Counted from the stretch's first letter, positions 9,080-18,077 are shown. The stretch: 64,000 nucleotides of DNA from Butyrivibrio sp. (GCF_017433805.1 NZ_JAFRGN010000029.1:1-64000); one strand, 5' to 3'. Made by a program: numbers and translations. Notes: generated by a model from the letters alone, not told the origin.

Positions 9080-9114
9080 TATTTAATGCGTGATGAGCTT
9101 GCGAAAGGTAGTGT

Positions 9115-10920
9115 ATGATTAGTCGGAGTAGAAATGTGTTATTATCTGAAGATTCAGCGTTTAACGACGACCATGATGAGGTTTTAAGAACTCTGTATGG
9201 CCTCTATGACCATGTAAATTTGCTGGACCTTAATACTTTGACACTAAGACGCTTGTATACTGGTAAGGGCGACTATATATTTAATGACGATACCAGTATT
9301 TTGGATTATATAGAGAATATTTCCAGAGATTTTATTCATCCGGAAGATGTGGAAGCCTACAAGGAGTTTTCAGATCCTGAGAATATCAGGACACGTCTGG
9401 AAACAGATAAAAAGAGCTTTGCTATGTCTTATTTCCGTACCAAGATGCCGGATGGAGATTATTCCTGGAAAGCCTATATTGTTCTTAAACCATCTTTTGC
9501 AGAGGCAGGAAAATATCTGTCTTGCATCAGAGACGTTGATTCAGAGACGGAACATATTCTGATCAAAAACGATTATGTTAAGCTGTTCAACGATCTTCCT
9601 CTGGCTTACGCAGTTCTTCAGTTTAATGAGACTCCAGGCAAGGAAAACGAAATAATATGTCTTTATGTCAGCAACAGACTTGCTCAGATGATGGGGGAAA
9701 ATGCCAATCATATCGTTGGTTATGATATATATCCTGAATTTGGCAAGGAACATGAAGATGTTATTCAGATGATGCGAAATGCAGCATTTAAAGGTATCAA
9801 CGGCAAAACTACTTACCATTCACGTAGTACAGGAAAATGGATCAGCATAACTGTAGACAAGGCGGCTACTACTGGAAGATGCGCAATTATCATGGAGGAT
9901 GTGACCAAAGAACATATAACTAGCGAGTTCATGGACAGAGAATGGCGTACAGATGACCTTATTATCGGTTGTACCAAGATGCTTCACAGCGGACTTCCAC
10001 ATGAAGTAGCAATCAATCAGGTAATAAGGCTTGTCGGAGAGGCTGCTGGGGCAGATAGAATATATATAGTTGAGAAGGTCGAGGATGATCAGTATAGAGC
10101 AACCTATGAGTGGTGCAACGATAATGTACCTTCTGCTATGGACAGAGCTCCGCAGATTGAAGGTGAGAATGCATTGAACTGGGAAAAAGAGTACCCTGGA
10201 GCCTTCAGTCTTGTAATTGACGACGTGGAGAGTATCAAGGATACTCATTACGGGCTATATACCAAGCTCGTTGCATTCGATACAAAATCAATAATAGAGA
10301 TTCCAATCTATGATGAGGGCGTTCTTATCGGCTATTTCGGAGGAGTAAACTACAGTCAGATCAGGAATTTGGATTTAAAAGAGCTAATGGAAGCAGTATC
10401 TTATTTCCTTGCTTCAGAGTTCAGCAGACTCAGACTTATACACGAGCTGGAAAATAAGAGTATATATGATAGTCTTTGTGGTGTTAAGAACCGTAGTGCA
10501 ATGGAGATGACCATTAAAAAGTCCAAAAAGAGAAATTACAGCATTGGCATCATATATGCGGATGCTAATGGCCTTAAGCAGATAAATGACACCAAGGGAC
10601 ATGAAGCCGGAGATGAGCTTCTTAAGAAAATAAGCACCATTATGAAACTTCGCGTAAATCGCGACTATGTATATCGTGTCGGTGGTGATGAATTTGTCAT
10701 AGCCATTCCTAAGATGGAAAGACAGGATTTCCTTGATATATGTCACGCTCTGCAAAAAGACTTTGAGGAAGCCGAAGGAATTTCCGTTGCAATGGGCTGG
10801 GAATGGGGTACAACCTCTGCAGAAATAGAGATGATAATGAAGACTGCTGATAAGCTCATGTACGAAGATAAGGCCAATTATTACAGAAAGAATAACAGAA
10901 GAAGATCTGGAGACAGGTAA
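9115..10920 (+). CDS. PAS-GAF-GGDEF diguanylate cyclase (larger paralogue)
   Basis: This 601-residue soluble protein has an N-terminal PAS_3-like fold (about 20-140), a second PAS-like domain (about 145-265), a GAF-like region (about 280-430) and a GGDEF domain with GGDEF at 523-527. The usual DSLTGLxNR is altered to DSLCGVKNR. Catalytic residues look intact. VNRD occupies the I-site position, so the inhibitory RxxD is missing. It follows the first GGDEF gene by 35 bp, with AAAGGTAG before the ATG. The pair probably arose by duplication and may respond to different cues. It ends at a bidirectional terminator shared with the convergent MATE gene. Confidence 0.9.
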   Translation: MISRSRNVLLSEDSAFNDDHDEVLRTLYGLYDHVNLLDLNTLTLRRLYTGKGDYIFNDDTSILDYIENISRDFIHPEDVEAYKEFSDPENIRTRLETDKKSFAMSYFRTKMPDGDYSWKAYIVLKPSFAEAGKYLSCIRDVDSETEHILIKNDYVKLFNDLPLAYAVLQFNETPGKENEIICLYVSNRLAQMMGENANHIVGYDIYPEFGKEHEDVIQMMRNAAFKGINGKTTYHSRSTGKWISITVDKAATTGRCAIIMEDVTKEHITSEFMDREWRTDDLIIGCTKMLHSGLPHEVAINQVIRLVGEAAGADRIYIVEKVEDDQYRATYEWCNDNVPSAMDRAPQIEGENALNWEKEYPGAFSLVIDDVESIKDTHYGLYTKLVAFDTKSIIEIPIYDEGVLIGYFGGVNYSQIRNLDLKELMEAVSYFLASEFSRLRLIHELENKSIYDSLCGVKNRSAMEMTIKKSKKRNYSIGIIYADANGLKQINDTKGHEAGDELLKKISTIMKLRVNRDYVYRVGGDEFVIAIPKMERQDFLDICHALQKDFEEAEGISVAMGWEWGTTSAEIEMIMKTADKLMYEDKANYYRKNNRRRSGDR

Positions 10921-10927
10921 AAAGAAG

Positions 10928-10960
10928 GACCTATCACATTTTTATTGTGATAGGTCTATT
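10928..10960. terminator. Bidirectional terminator between GGDEF and MATE genes
   Basis: GACCTATCACA (10928-10938) pairs with TGTGATAGGTC (10946-10956) around a short T-rich loop. T-rich sequence follows on the plus strand and A-rich sequence precedes it, so both convergent genes can use it. Confidence 0.85.
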
Positions 10961-10962
10961 TG

Positions 10963-12333
10963 TTAGCTTATAGCAGGCTTGTGATAAGAAGCATCTACCT
11001 TTAATTCCCAATTACTTGTTCTAAAGTATATCAGCATTATTATGCTACATACGAGCCATCCCATCGGATACGCGATAGAAATGGGGTATATGGAGGATGT
11101 GAGGTGTGAGGCTATGAAAAGATATATCTGCCTGAAAACTACAAAAGAGCTGAGCATGATAAACATTGGAGCCTTCGCATCTCCAACACCTCTGAGAACA
11201 CCTGCATGTGTCTGATTACTGCAGCACAATATATCAAAAAAGCAGTTCATTCTGATAAAAAGTGTTCCGTAACGAATTACCTCTGGATCAGTGTTGAACA
11301 TTGATACTATCTTAGGTGCTGCAATAAACTCAGGTATTACAAGAGCTATTGTACATATAGCAGCCAGTAAAAGAGCTTCTCTTATGCCTTTTTTGATACG
11401 ATCAACATTGCCAGCACCAGCGTTCTGACCTACAAAGGTCGTAGCAGTAAGTGCGATACTCTGCATAGGAAGCATTACAAAGGCATCTATACGTCCATAA
11501 GCACCCCATCCGGCAGTGCTACTCTCTCCAAATCTGTTAATGTAACTCTGTACAAAGAGATTAGAGAAGGAAATTACAGCCATCTGGATACCAGCAGGCA
11601 TTCCAATCTTGATTATCTGAGACAGAATTGATTGATCAATGGCAAATTCTTTAAGCCTCAGGTTATAGCATTCTTTGCTTGTGAACAGGACAGCAATGGT
11701 CAAAATAGCTGAAATGAACTGAGAAATAATAGTTGCGTATGCAGCTCCCGCAACACCCATCTTGAGGTTTATTACAAAGAACAGATCAAGAATGATATTC
11801 AGTATTGAAGTTATGATAAGGAAAATAAGCGGCCTTACAGAGTCGCCTACAGCCCTTAATATAGCAGAACCAATGTTGTATAGCATCAGGCCTATTATGC
11901 CTAGGAAATATATCTGCAGATACTGAGTAGCCAGTGGCATAACGGATTCAGGTGTGGACATGAAAACAAGAAGTGGAGGAGTAATAAAGAAGCCTACCAC
12001 CATCATTACCAAACCTAAAATAAAGGTACACAGCACTGAAGTATGCACAGCACGTCTTAAACCTTCATAATTCTTGGCTCCAAAGTAATGGCTTATTACA
12101 ACACTTGAACCGGCAGAAAAGCCCATAAAAAAGCCTACAAGCGTGTTTATAGCAGGAGCGACACTAGTTACAGCACCAAGGCCATCAGGACCAACTACCT
12201 GTCCTACAATGATACTGTCAATGGTGTTATATAGTTGTTGGAAGACATTTCCTGCAAGAAGAGGTATCGCAAAAAGAATAAGCTCTTTTCGGATAGATCC
12301 TTGTGTCATGTCCATTGTTGATGATTTTGACAT
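10963..12333 (-). CDS. MATE-family multidrug/cation antiporter
   Basis: This protein of about 456 residues, with 12 predicted membrane helices, belongs to the MATE (NorM/DinF-like) family, which exports drugs or metabolites using a Na+ or H+ gradient. It shows the family opening MTQGSIRKELILFAIPLLAGNVFQQLYN and the repeat-typical VGQNAGAGN near the middle. I start it at MSKSSTMDMTQ (12333): on the minus strand AGAGG lies 7 bp upstream of that ATG. An upstream in-frame ATG at 12372 would add 13 odd residues. A clean inverted repeat sits just upstream. The substrate is not predictable. Confidence 0.9.
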   Translation of the reverse strand: MSKSSTMDMTQGSIRKELILFAIPLLAGNVFQQLYNTIDSIIVGQVVGPDGLGAVTSVAPAINTLVGFFMGFSAGSSVVISHYFGAKNYEGLRRAVHTSVLCTFILGLVMMVVGFFITPPLLVFMSTPESVMPLATQYLQIYFLGIIGLMLYNIGSAILRAVGDSVRPLIFLIITSILNIILDLFFVINLKMGVAGAAYATIISQFISAILTIAVLFTSKECYNLRLKEFAIDQSILSQIIKIGMPAGIQMAVISFSNLFVQSYINRFGESSTAGWGAYGRIDAFVMLPMQSIALTATTFVGQNAGAGNVDRIKKGIREALLLAAICTIALVIPEFIAAPKIVSMFNTDPEVIRYGTLFIRMNCFFDILCCSNQTHAGVLRGVGDAKAPMFIMLSSFVVFRQIYLFIASHLTSSIYPISIAYPMGWLVCSIIMLIYFRTSNWELKVDASYHKPAIS

Positions 12334-12353
12334 GAAAAAACCTCTGAATAAAA

Positions 12354-12376
12354 TATATTGTATTTTGCACAATATA
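12354..12376 (-). promoter_or_regulatory. Inverted repeat upstream of the MATE gene, possible repressor operator
   Basis: TATATTGT (12354-12361) and ACAATATA (12369-12376) form 8-bp arms separated by 7 bp, ending about 20 bp before the MATE start codon. MATE exporters are often controlled by MarR- or TetR-type repressors binding such sites. No regulator gene is adjacent. Confidence 0.4.
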
Positions 12377-12461
12377 TACTAGCACATTAATGCAAGAGTA
12401 GTTAGTGTCTGTTTTTGACATAACTGGTGCTATTATTGAGATTCCCGTGATTAGGTAAAAA

Positions 12462-12494
12462 TAAGGCCATCGTATTAAAAAATACGATGGCCGG
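12462..12494 (-). terminator. Intrinsic terminator of pta
   Basis: GGCCATCGTATT (12465-12476) pairs perfectly with AATACGATGGCC (12481-12492) around AAAA. Read on the minus strand it is followed by TTATTTTTACC. It lies about 28 bp after the pta stop, so pta is a single-gene unit. Confidence 0.9.
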
Positions 12495-12520
12495 AATTAC
12501 TAATATTTATGAAAATCAGA

Positions 12521-13504
12521 TTATGCAAGAGCAGCTGTGATGATAGCCATTGAATAAACTTCAAGAGCGTTACATCCACGTGAAAGGTCATTGATAGGAG
12601 CGTTAAGTCCAAGAAGGATAGGACCGTAAGCTTCAAAGTTACCCATACGCTGTGCAATCTTGTATCCAAGGTTACCTGCGTTGATGTCAGGGAAGATGAA
12701 GATGTTAGCATGACCAGCAACAGGTGATCCTGGAGCCTTCTGCTTAGCAACACGTGGAGATACAGCAGCATCAAACTGAAGCTCACCATCGATAGGAATA
12801 TTAGGATACTTCTCCTGTGCCTTCTTTGTAGCGTTCTGCATCTTTGTTACTGTGTCATCCTTAGCTGAACCCTTTGTTGAGAATGAAAGGAATGCAACCT
12901 TAGGATCTACGCCAAATCTAGATGCGCAGCCAACTGTCTCGCCACAGATCTCAACAAGCTCATCCTCGTTAGGATTGATGTTGATACCGCAGTCAGCCAT
13001 AGCGATAACTTCGTTCTCGCCAGTAGCTGCTGGACGAACAAGAATGAAGCAAGAAGAAACGATTGAGTTCTCAGGCTTAGTCTTGATGATCTGAAGAGCT
13101 GGACGAACTGTATCAGCTGTTGAGTATGTAGCACCGCCAAGAAGACAGTCGCCAAGACCCATCTTAACGAGCATTGTTCCAAAGTAGTTTGTCTGCTTAA
13201 GCATAGGAATAGCCTTCTCAGGAGTCATTCCCTTGCTCTTTCTGAGCTCGCAGAACTGCTCAACCATCTCATCGAACTGATCAAAGTTATCAGGATCGAT
13301 AATCTTAGCGCCTCTGATGTTGTAACCAGCTGCCTCTGCTGACTTGATGATTTCTTCCTCATTACCTAAAAGAATAGGCTTAATGAAATTACCAGCAAGA
13401 AGTCTTGAAGCTGCCTCAAGAATTCTTGGGTCTGAACCCTCAGGTAAAACGATTGTCTTAGGGTTAGCCTTAAGTTTTTCGATCATATCACCGAATCCGT
13501 ACAT
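12521..13504 (-). CDS. pta: Phosphate acetyltransferase
   Basis: Pta interconverts acetyl-CoA and acetyl phosphate, the first step of acetate formation. At 327 residues this is the short, catalytic-domain-only form. It has the opening KTIVLPEGSDPRILEAA, LLGGATYSTADTVRPALQII in the middle, and DAAVSPRVAKQKAPGSPVAG followed by NAGNLGYKIAQRMG near the C-terminus. I start it at 13504 because AAGGAGG lies 8 bp upstream on the minus strand; an upstream frame to 13552 is leader. The gene stands alone with its own promoter region and terminator. The usual partner ackA is not in the window. Confidence 0.93.
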   Translation of the reverse strand: MYGFGDMIEKLKANPKTIVLPEGSDPRILEAASRLLAGNFIKPILLGNEEEIIKSAEAAGYNIRGAKIIDPDNFDQFDEMVEQFCELRKSKGMTPEKAIPMLKQTNYFGTMLVKMGLGDCLLGGATYSTADTVRPALQIIKTKPENSIVSSCFILVRPAATGENEVIAMADCGININPNEDELVEICGETVGCASRFGVDPKVAFLSFSTKGSAKDDTVTKMQNATKKAQEKYPNIPIDGELQFDAAVSPRVAKQKAPGSPVAGHANIFIFPDINAGNLGYKIAQRMGNFEAYGPILLGLNAPINDLSRGCNALEVYSMAIITAALA

Positions 13505-13546
13505 GTATTTGTCCTCCTTAATAAACAGGTGAATTGTAAAATGTAA

Positions 13547-13579
13547 GCGCATACATTTTTATGCGCAATAGGCATTATA
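13547..13579 (-). promoter_or_regulatory. Probable pta promoter and 5' leader hairpin
   Basis: On the minus strand a TATAAT (13579-13574) is followed by a stem GCGCAT/ATGCGC (13547-13552 and 13561-13566) that would sit at the start of the transcript. No good -35 box is evident. The hairpin could stabilise the mRNA. Confidence 0.45.
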
Positions 13580-13724
13580 GTCCTAGGAAAACCAAAAAAA
13601 CTTGATTTCAGTCAAACTATACATAAAAATATGGTTAAATTCAATAAAAATCTTTGATAATTTATTAACTAATTTATATAGTTTGACTATTTTTTAACTA
13701 TGCTACATTTTATGGGGAATATGG

Positions 13725-13730
13725 TAGAAT
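13725..13730 (+). promoter_or_regulatory. Extended -10 promoter of the small conserved protein
   Basis: TGGTAGAAT (TGn plus TAGAAT at 13725-13730) lies 33 bp before the start codon at 13763. The -35 region is poor, as is usual for extended -10 promoters. Confidence 0.45.
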
Positions 13731-13762
13731 ATCCTTATTATTTTCGAAAGGATATTTGAGAT

Positions 13763-13999
13763 ATGGATATGAATCCAATGCTGCTTTTGCAGCTTCAGAA
13801 GAGACTTAGTCTTTTTCAGGAAGATCATCCCAAGGTAATGCCATTTATGCAGGCTGTTGGGAATGTTGGTGTAGTAGAAGGCACTGTATTTGCTGTTAAG
13901 GTTACAACACCTGACGGAAAAGTGCTTGAGTCCAATATTAAGCTTACTGCCAATGATATTGAGACAATAAACATGATGAAAAATGCCAAAAATGAGTAA
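13763..13999 (+). CDS. Small conserved-looking protein of unknown function
   Basis: This 78-residue protein has a Met/Leu-rich N-terminal helix (MNPMLLLQLQKRLSLFQ), a middle part of short beta-like segments (GVVEGTVFAVKVTTPDGKVLESNIKLT) and a C-terminal helix. AAAGG precedes the ATG by 9 bp. It has its own extended -10 promoter and an intrinsic terminator, which argues that it is a real, independently expressed gene. There are no cysteines and no membrane segment. I do not recognise the family. Confidence 0.7.
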   Translation: MDMNPMLLLQLQKRLSLFQEDHPKVMPFMQAVGNVGVVEGTVFAVKVTTPDGKVLESNIKLTANDIETINMMKNAKNE

Positions 14000-14005
14000 A
14001 AAGGA

Positions 14006-14044
14006 GGTTCATTGATAGCTGATGTTATCAATGAACCCTTTTAT
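14006..14044. terminator. Terminator after the small protein gene
   Basis: GGTTCATTGATA (14006-14017) pairs with TATCAATGAACC (14026-14037), followed by CTTTTATTT. It sits between convergent genes. Confidence 0.85.
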
Positions 14045-14064
14045 TTATGCGCTATCTAACATTT

Positions 14065-14673
14065 TCAAAATGTCTTTTCGTAATAGCCGCCCTTATTTAC
14101 AAAGCCAGTCTTGGCAAGATATGCTTTGTGATTTTCATCAGATCCACGGTAAGTAAGGGACTTAATACCTTCTTCCTGCAATTTATCAAACAGGAATTTA
14201 CCAATTGAAAAGTCTCTATACTGTGGAACGGTGTAGTCCAGTAAAACTTCTATAACGCCGTTATTTTCCTGGCCAAGCATAGCTCCTACAAGCTTGCCCT
14301 CATGGCATATAACATAGCTTGCATTTGCATTGGAAAAGTCCATGTTTATACCAGGGAAAATCTTGATAATGTCGTCTCTGTACTGATGGATGAAATAATC
14401 CAGAAGGGAATCATCACTATCAGCTTTTACCAGATCATAGGACTTGTCTGTATTGCTCATCTTGATCAGGTAATAAATATTGATACCTACAAGACAGGCA
14501 TTCATGATCGCTGTTGGATATGAATGGATAATACATGCGTAGATTGTAAAGATAACACTTCCTACTGTGTTAACTACGCGGAGCTTGAAAACTGATGCCA
14601 TAAGGAATGAAACCAGTACAAGTGTTGATCCCAGGTATCCAATAGCCTCGATCAGAATTTCTTTTTCTAACAT
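14065..14673 (-). CDS. YgjV-like membrane domain fused to a GNAT-like acetyltransferase domain
   Basis: This 202-residue protein has three hydrophobic segments in its first 80 residues (IEAIGYLGSTLVLVSFLMA, then TVGSVIFTIYACI and TAIMNACLVGINIYYLI), typical of the YgjV inner-membrane family. The second half is soluble and looks like a small GNAT domain: KLVGAMLGQENNGVIEVLLDYTVPQYRDFSIGKFLFDKLQEEGIKSL, with the acetyl-CoA loop region near RDFSIGK, then AYLAKTGFVNKG. The fusion suggests acetylation of a substrate at or near the membrane. The substrate is unknown. It is convergent with the upstream small gene and divergent from the flotillin gene. Confidence 0.75.
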   Translation of the reverse strand: MLEKEILIEAIGYLGSTLVLVSFLMASVFKLRVVNTVGSVIFTIYACIIHSYPTAIMNACLVGINIYYLIKMSNTDKSYDLVKADSDDSLLDYFIHQYRDDIIKIFPGINMDFSNANASYVICHEGKLVGAMLGQENNGVIEVLLDYTVPQYRDFSIGKFLFDKLQEEGIKSLTYRGSDENHKAYLAKTGFVNKGGYYEKTF

Positions 14674-14892
14674 ATAAAACCTCTTTTCTAAATATATTGC
14701 TACATAAATATGGTAACAAAGATAAATACTTTAGGCAAATCACCCCGTAATTTTCGCAAAAACTTCGAAATATGGATATATAAACCGTTAACCCTGCTAA
14801 TGCAGGTGGTTGTGGGAATTGGTACTATTTTTACATAATCAATGTGTTAATCACATTTGCTTGGGCAAGGACCCAAAGAAAGAGAGGACAGT

Positions 14893-16404
14893 ATGAGTTA
14901 CGAGTTAATTCCAATTTTTGCGATCATTTTAGTAGTTATTATGATCATAGTTGCGGGGTATGTAAAAGCACCTCCAGATAGAGCCTATATCATTTCGGGC
15001 ATGAGAAAAAATCCTAGAATTCTTATTGGACGTGCTGGAGTTAAAATTCCATTTTTCGAGAGAGTCGACAAATTGTATCTTGGACAGATGACTGTAGACA
15101 TTAAGACAGAGCAGTCAGTTCCTACAAACGATTTCATCAATGTAAATGTTGACGCTGTTGCTAAGGTAAGAATTGGTACAAGCCCAGAAGCTATTCAGCT
15201 GGCTGCCAAGAACTTCCTTAACAAAGATCCAGAGCAGATCACAGAAGACCTGCAGGATTCATTACAGGGTAACATGCGTGAGATCATCGGTACATTGGCT
15301 CTTAAGACAATCAATACCGATAGAGATAGCTTCTCAGATCAGGTTATGGAGAAAGCTTCAAAGGATATGAATAAGCTCGGTATCGAGATTCTATCTTGCA
15401 ATATCCAGAACGTAACTGATGAAAATGGTCTTATCAGTGATCTTGGTATGGACAACACAGCTAAGATCAAGAAAGATGCAGCTATTGCTAAGGCACAGGC
15501 TGATAGAGACGTTGCAATTGCAAAGGCTGAGGCAGATAAGGCAGCTAATGATGCAAGAGTACTTGCACAGACAGAAATTGCTGAAAAGAACAACGCACTT
15601 GCTATTAAGCAGGCAGAACTTAAACAGCAGGCTGACACTGCAAACGCTATGGCTGACGCAGCATATGCTATTCAGCAGCAGGAACAGCAGAAGTCCATTG
15701 AGACAGCTACTGTAAATGCTCAGATTGCTAAGGCTGAGCGCGAAGCAGAACTCAGACAGAAGGAAGTTGTTGTAAAACAGCAGGAACTTGCTGCTGAGAT
15801 CGAGAAAAAGGCTGATGCTGAAAAGTATCAGGCTGAGAAAAAAGCTGAAGCAGAGCTCATCCAGAGACAGAGAAAAGCTGAAGCTGCTAAGTATGAGCAG
15901 GAAAGAGATGCTGATGCTAAGAAAGCTAAGGCTGAAGCTGAGAAATATGCTCTTGAGCAGGAAGCTGCAGGTATTAAAGCTAAAATGGATGCTGAGGCTG
16001 CTGGTATTGCTGCAAAAGGTTTAGCAGAAGCTGAAGCTATCAGAGCAAAAGGTATTGCTGAAGCCGAAGCAATGGAGAAAAAGGCAGAAGCTTATAAGAA
16101 GTACAACGGCGCTGCTATGGCTGAGATGATGATCAAGGTAATGCCTCAGATCGCTGCTGAGATCGCGAAACCTCTTTCCCAGATTGATAAGATCAATATC
16201 TATGAGACTGGTGAAGGTGGCGAGAGTGGTGCTTCAAGAATCTCAGGAAATATGCCAATCGTAATGAAACAGGTTTTTGATACCATGAGCGAATCAACAG
16301 GTGTTGATTTTGCTGAGATCATGAGAGCTAATACTTATGATGCTAAGGTTAATAAGAACGTGAACATTACAGGCGCAGATGTAACTGTAGCAACAGAGAA
16401 GTAA
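14893..16404 (+). CDS. floT: Flotillin-like SPFH-domain protein
   Basis: Flotillins are membrane-anchored scaffold proteins that organise ordered lipid microdomains. This 503-residue protein has one N-terminal membrane segment (residues 5-22, IPIFAIILVVIMIIVAGY), an SPFH domain (about 30-200, including NPRILIGRAGVKIPFFE) and a long Ala/Glu/Lys coiled coil of heptad-like repeats (about 205-400) rich in AEAE and AKAEAEK units. A C-terminal oligomerisation region follows. I start at 14893, where AGAGAGG precedes the ATG by 4-5 bp; an upstream in-frame start at 14857 lacks such a site. It has its own terminator. Bacillus FloT is usually next to an NfeD protein (yuaF); none is here. Confidence 0.9.
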   Translation: MSYELIPIFAIILVVIMIIVAGYVKAPPDRAYIISGMRKNPRILIGRAGVKIPFFERVDKLYLGQMTVDIKTEQSVPTNDFINVNVDAVAKVRIGTSPEAIQLAAKNFLNKDPEQITEDLQDSLQGNMREIIGTLALKTINTDRDSFSDQVMEKASKDMNKLGIEILSCNIQNVTDENGLISDLGMDNTAKIKKDAAIAKAQADRDVAIAKAEADKAANDARVLAQTEIAEKNNALAIKQAELKQQADTANAMADAAYAIQQQEQQKSIETATVNAQIAKAEREAELRQKEVVVKQQELAAEIEKKADAEKYQAEKKAEAELIQRQRKAEAAKYEQERDADAKKAKAEAEKYALEQEAAGIKAKMDAEAAGIAAKGLAEAEAIRAKGIAEAEAMEKKAEAYKKYNGAAMAEMMIKVMPQIAAEIAKPLSQIDKINIYETGEGGESGASRISGNMPIVMKQVFDTMSESTGVDFAEIMRANTYDAKVNKNVNITGADVTVATEK

Positions 16405-16436
16405 TTATATAAGATATATAACATATTTATTGTTTT

Positions 16437-16477
16437 GCCCACTGTCTGGAGCCCTCTCTCAAGGCAGTGGGCTTTTT
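16437..16477 (+). terminator. Intrinsic terminator of the flotillin gene
   Basis: GCCCACTG (16437-16444) pairs with CAGTGGGC (16465-16472), followed by TTTTT. Confidence 0.85.
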
Positions 16478-16511
16478 AGTGTCATAAACGATATCTTTTT
16501 GGCAAAAGAGG

Positions 16512-16552
16512 GCAAAAAATGCGTACTAATAGAAAATCATAAATTGTATAAT
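16512..16552 (+). promoter_or_regulatory. Promoter of the fucosidase operon with candidate AraC site
   Basis: A consensus -10 TATAAT (16547-16552) stands 47 bp before the GH29 start. The -35 position (16524-16529) reads TACTAA, a poor match, as expected for an activator-dependent promoter. The A-tract motif GCAAAAAATGC (16512-16522) abuts that -35. The same motif occurs upstream of the PHP gene (21977) and the binding-protein gene (28504). Confidence 0.55.
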
Positions 16553-16598
16553 AGGGGTGATATTGTGGATGTAATCTATGAATTAGAGGGTTTAGTAA

Positions 16599-18077
16599 AT
16601 GACAAGAGAAGAATATTTAAAAGAGATTGAAAAGGTAAATGAAGCCGGTACATATAAAGAGGACTGGGGTTCATTATCAGAGCATGAGACACCTAAGTGG
16701 TTTAGAGATGCCAAGTTTGGAATCTTCATTCATTATGGCGTATACAGTGTTCCTGCATACGGCAACGAGTGGTATTCCAGAAATATGTATAACAAGAACA
16801 ATAGAGAATTCAAGCATCATATAGAGACCTATGGTCCTCAGAGTGAGTTTGGATACAAGGATTTCATTCCTATGTTCAAGGCTGAGAATTTTGATGCTCA
16901 TAGATGGATTGATACCTTCAAAAAGGCAGGCGCTAAGTATGTTGTTCCTGTAATGGAGCACCATGATGGATTTGCTATGTATGACACTGAGTTTAACAAG
17001 TGGAATGCAGCTAATATGGGCCCCAAGAAGAACATTGTTGGAATGCTCAAAGAGGAGTGTGACAAGCAGGGACTTACTTTCTGCGGATCATCTCACAGAG
17101 CAGAGCACTATTTCTTTATGAATCTTGGAAGAGAGTTTGATAGTGACGTTAATGATGACAACTATCGTGATTTCTATGGCCCGGCAGTTCTTTGTCCGGA
17201 GTGGCAGGATGAGCTGTTTACTAATAGTACTGAGAATCCTGATTCTAAGGGCCCTGATAAGGACTGGCTTGAGGACTGGACTGTACGTACAGCAGAGATC
17301 ATCGACAGATATAAGCCTGCAATGCTCTATTTTGACTGGTGGATCCAGAACAAGGCATTTAAGCCTTACCTTAAAAAGATATGTGCTTATTACTATAACC
17401 GCGCTAAAGAGTGGGGCAGAGAAGTTACAATATGCTACAAACACCACGCATTTCCACCAGATGTTGCTACTTTTGATGTGGAAAGAGGCGCATTATCAGA
17501 GATTTCACCAAGATATTGGCAGACAGATACAGCTATTGGGAACAGATCCTGGTGCTACATTCAGGACAATGAGTACAAGAGTGGATACAAGCTTGTGTGT
17601 GACCTGATTGATGCTGTTAGTAAAAATGGTAATTTCCTTCTGAATCTTGGACCTAAATCAGACGGAACCTTCACTGCAGAGGATGAGAAGGCGCTTTCAG
17701 AGATGGGTGCATGGCTTTCAGTTAACGGAGAAGGTATTTATGGCTCTCATTACTGGAGCCAGTACAAGGAAGGCGACACTGTTATCGCCAGCGGATCCTT
17801 CAACGACGGCGGAGAGGTTGATTACACAGCTTCTGACTTCAGATTTACTTATAAGGCTGGTTATGTATATGCATATTGGATGCGCCCAGCAGTTCAGGAC
17901 GTGAAGATTAAGGCATTTAAGACTGAGCCTATCAGAGAGCTTCTCATCGATAGCGTATCTCTTTTATCAACAGGAGAAGAGCTTACCTTCGAAAGAGATG
18001 ATGAAGGTATGACAATTAAGGCTTCAGATTCCTTCAAATCTGATATGCCACTTTGTTTTAAGGTTAAGCTTTTATAA
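16599..18077 (+). CDS. GH29 alpha-L-fucosidase, intracellular
   Basis: This 492-residue enzyme releases alpha-linked L-fucose from oligosaccharides. Family features are WFRDAKFGIFIHYGVYSVPAY (residues 34-54), EHHDGFAMYD (120-129), the nucleophile Asp246 in LYFDWW, and NGNFLLNLGPKSDG near 343-356. A C-terminal beta domain begins around 400. There is no signal peptide, so it acts on imported glycans. AGAGGG precedes the ATG. It is first in a run of glycan genes and has an activator-type promoter. A hairpin terminator follows, so the downstream mannosidase genes depend on read-through or another promoter. The linkage preference cannot be told from sequence. Confidence 0.93.
   Translation: MTREEYLKEIEKVNEAGTYKEDWGSLSEHETPKWFRDAKFGIFIHYGVYSVPAYGNEWYSRNMYNKNNREFKHHIETYGPQSEFGYKDFIPMFKAENFDAHRWIDTFKKAGAKYVVPVMEHHDGFAMYDTEFNKWNAANMGPKKNIVGMLKEECDKQGLTFCGSSHRAEHYFFMNLGREFDSDVNDDNYRDFYGPAVLCPEWQDELFTNSTENPDSKGPDKDWLEDWTVRTAEIIDRYKPAMLYFDWWIQNKAFKPYLKKICAYYYNRAKEWGREVTICYKHHAFPPDVATFDVERGALSEISPRYWQTDTAIGNRSWCYIQDNEYKSGYKLVCDLIDAVSKNGNFLLNLGPKSDGTFTAEDEKALSEMGAWLSVNGEGIYGSHYWSQYKEGDTVIASGSFNDGGEVDYTASDFRFTYKAGYVYAYWMRPAVQDVKIKAFKTEPIRELLIDSVSLLSTGEELTFERDDEGMTIKASDSFKSDMPLCFKVKLL

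Noticed and set aside
15480-16100. Tandem DNA repeat in the flotillin gene
   Set aside because: The apparent periodicity (GCTGAAGC, AAGGCTGA units) is explained by the Ala/Glu/Lys coiled coil of flotillin.
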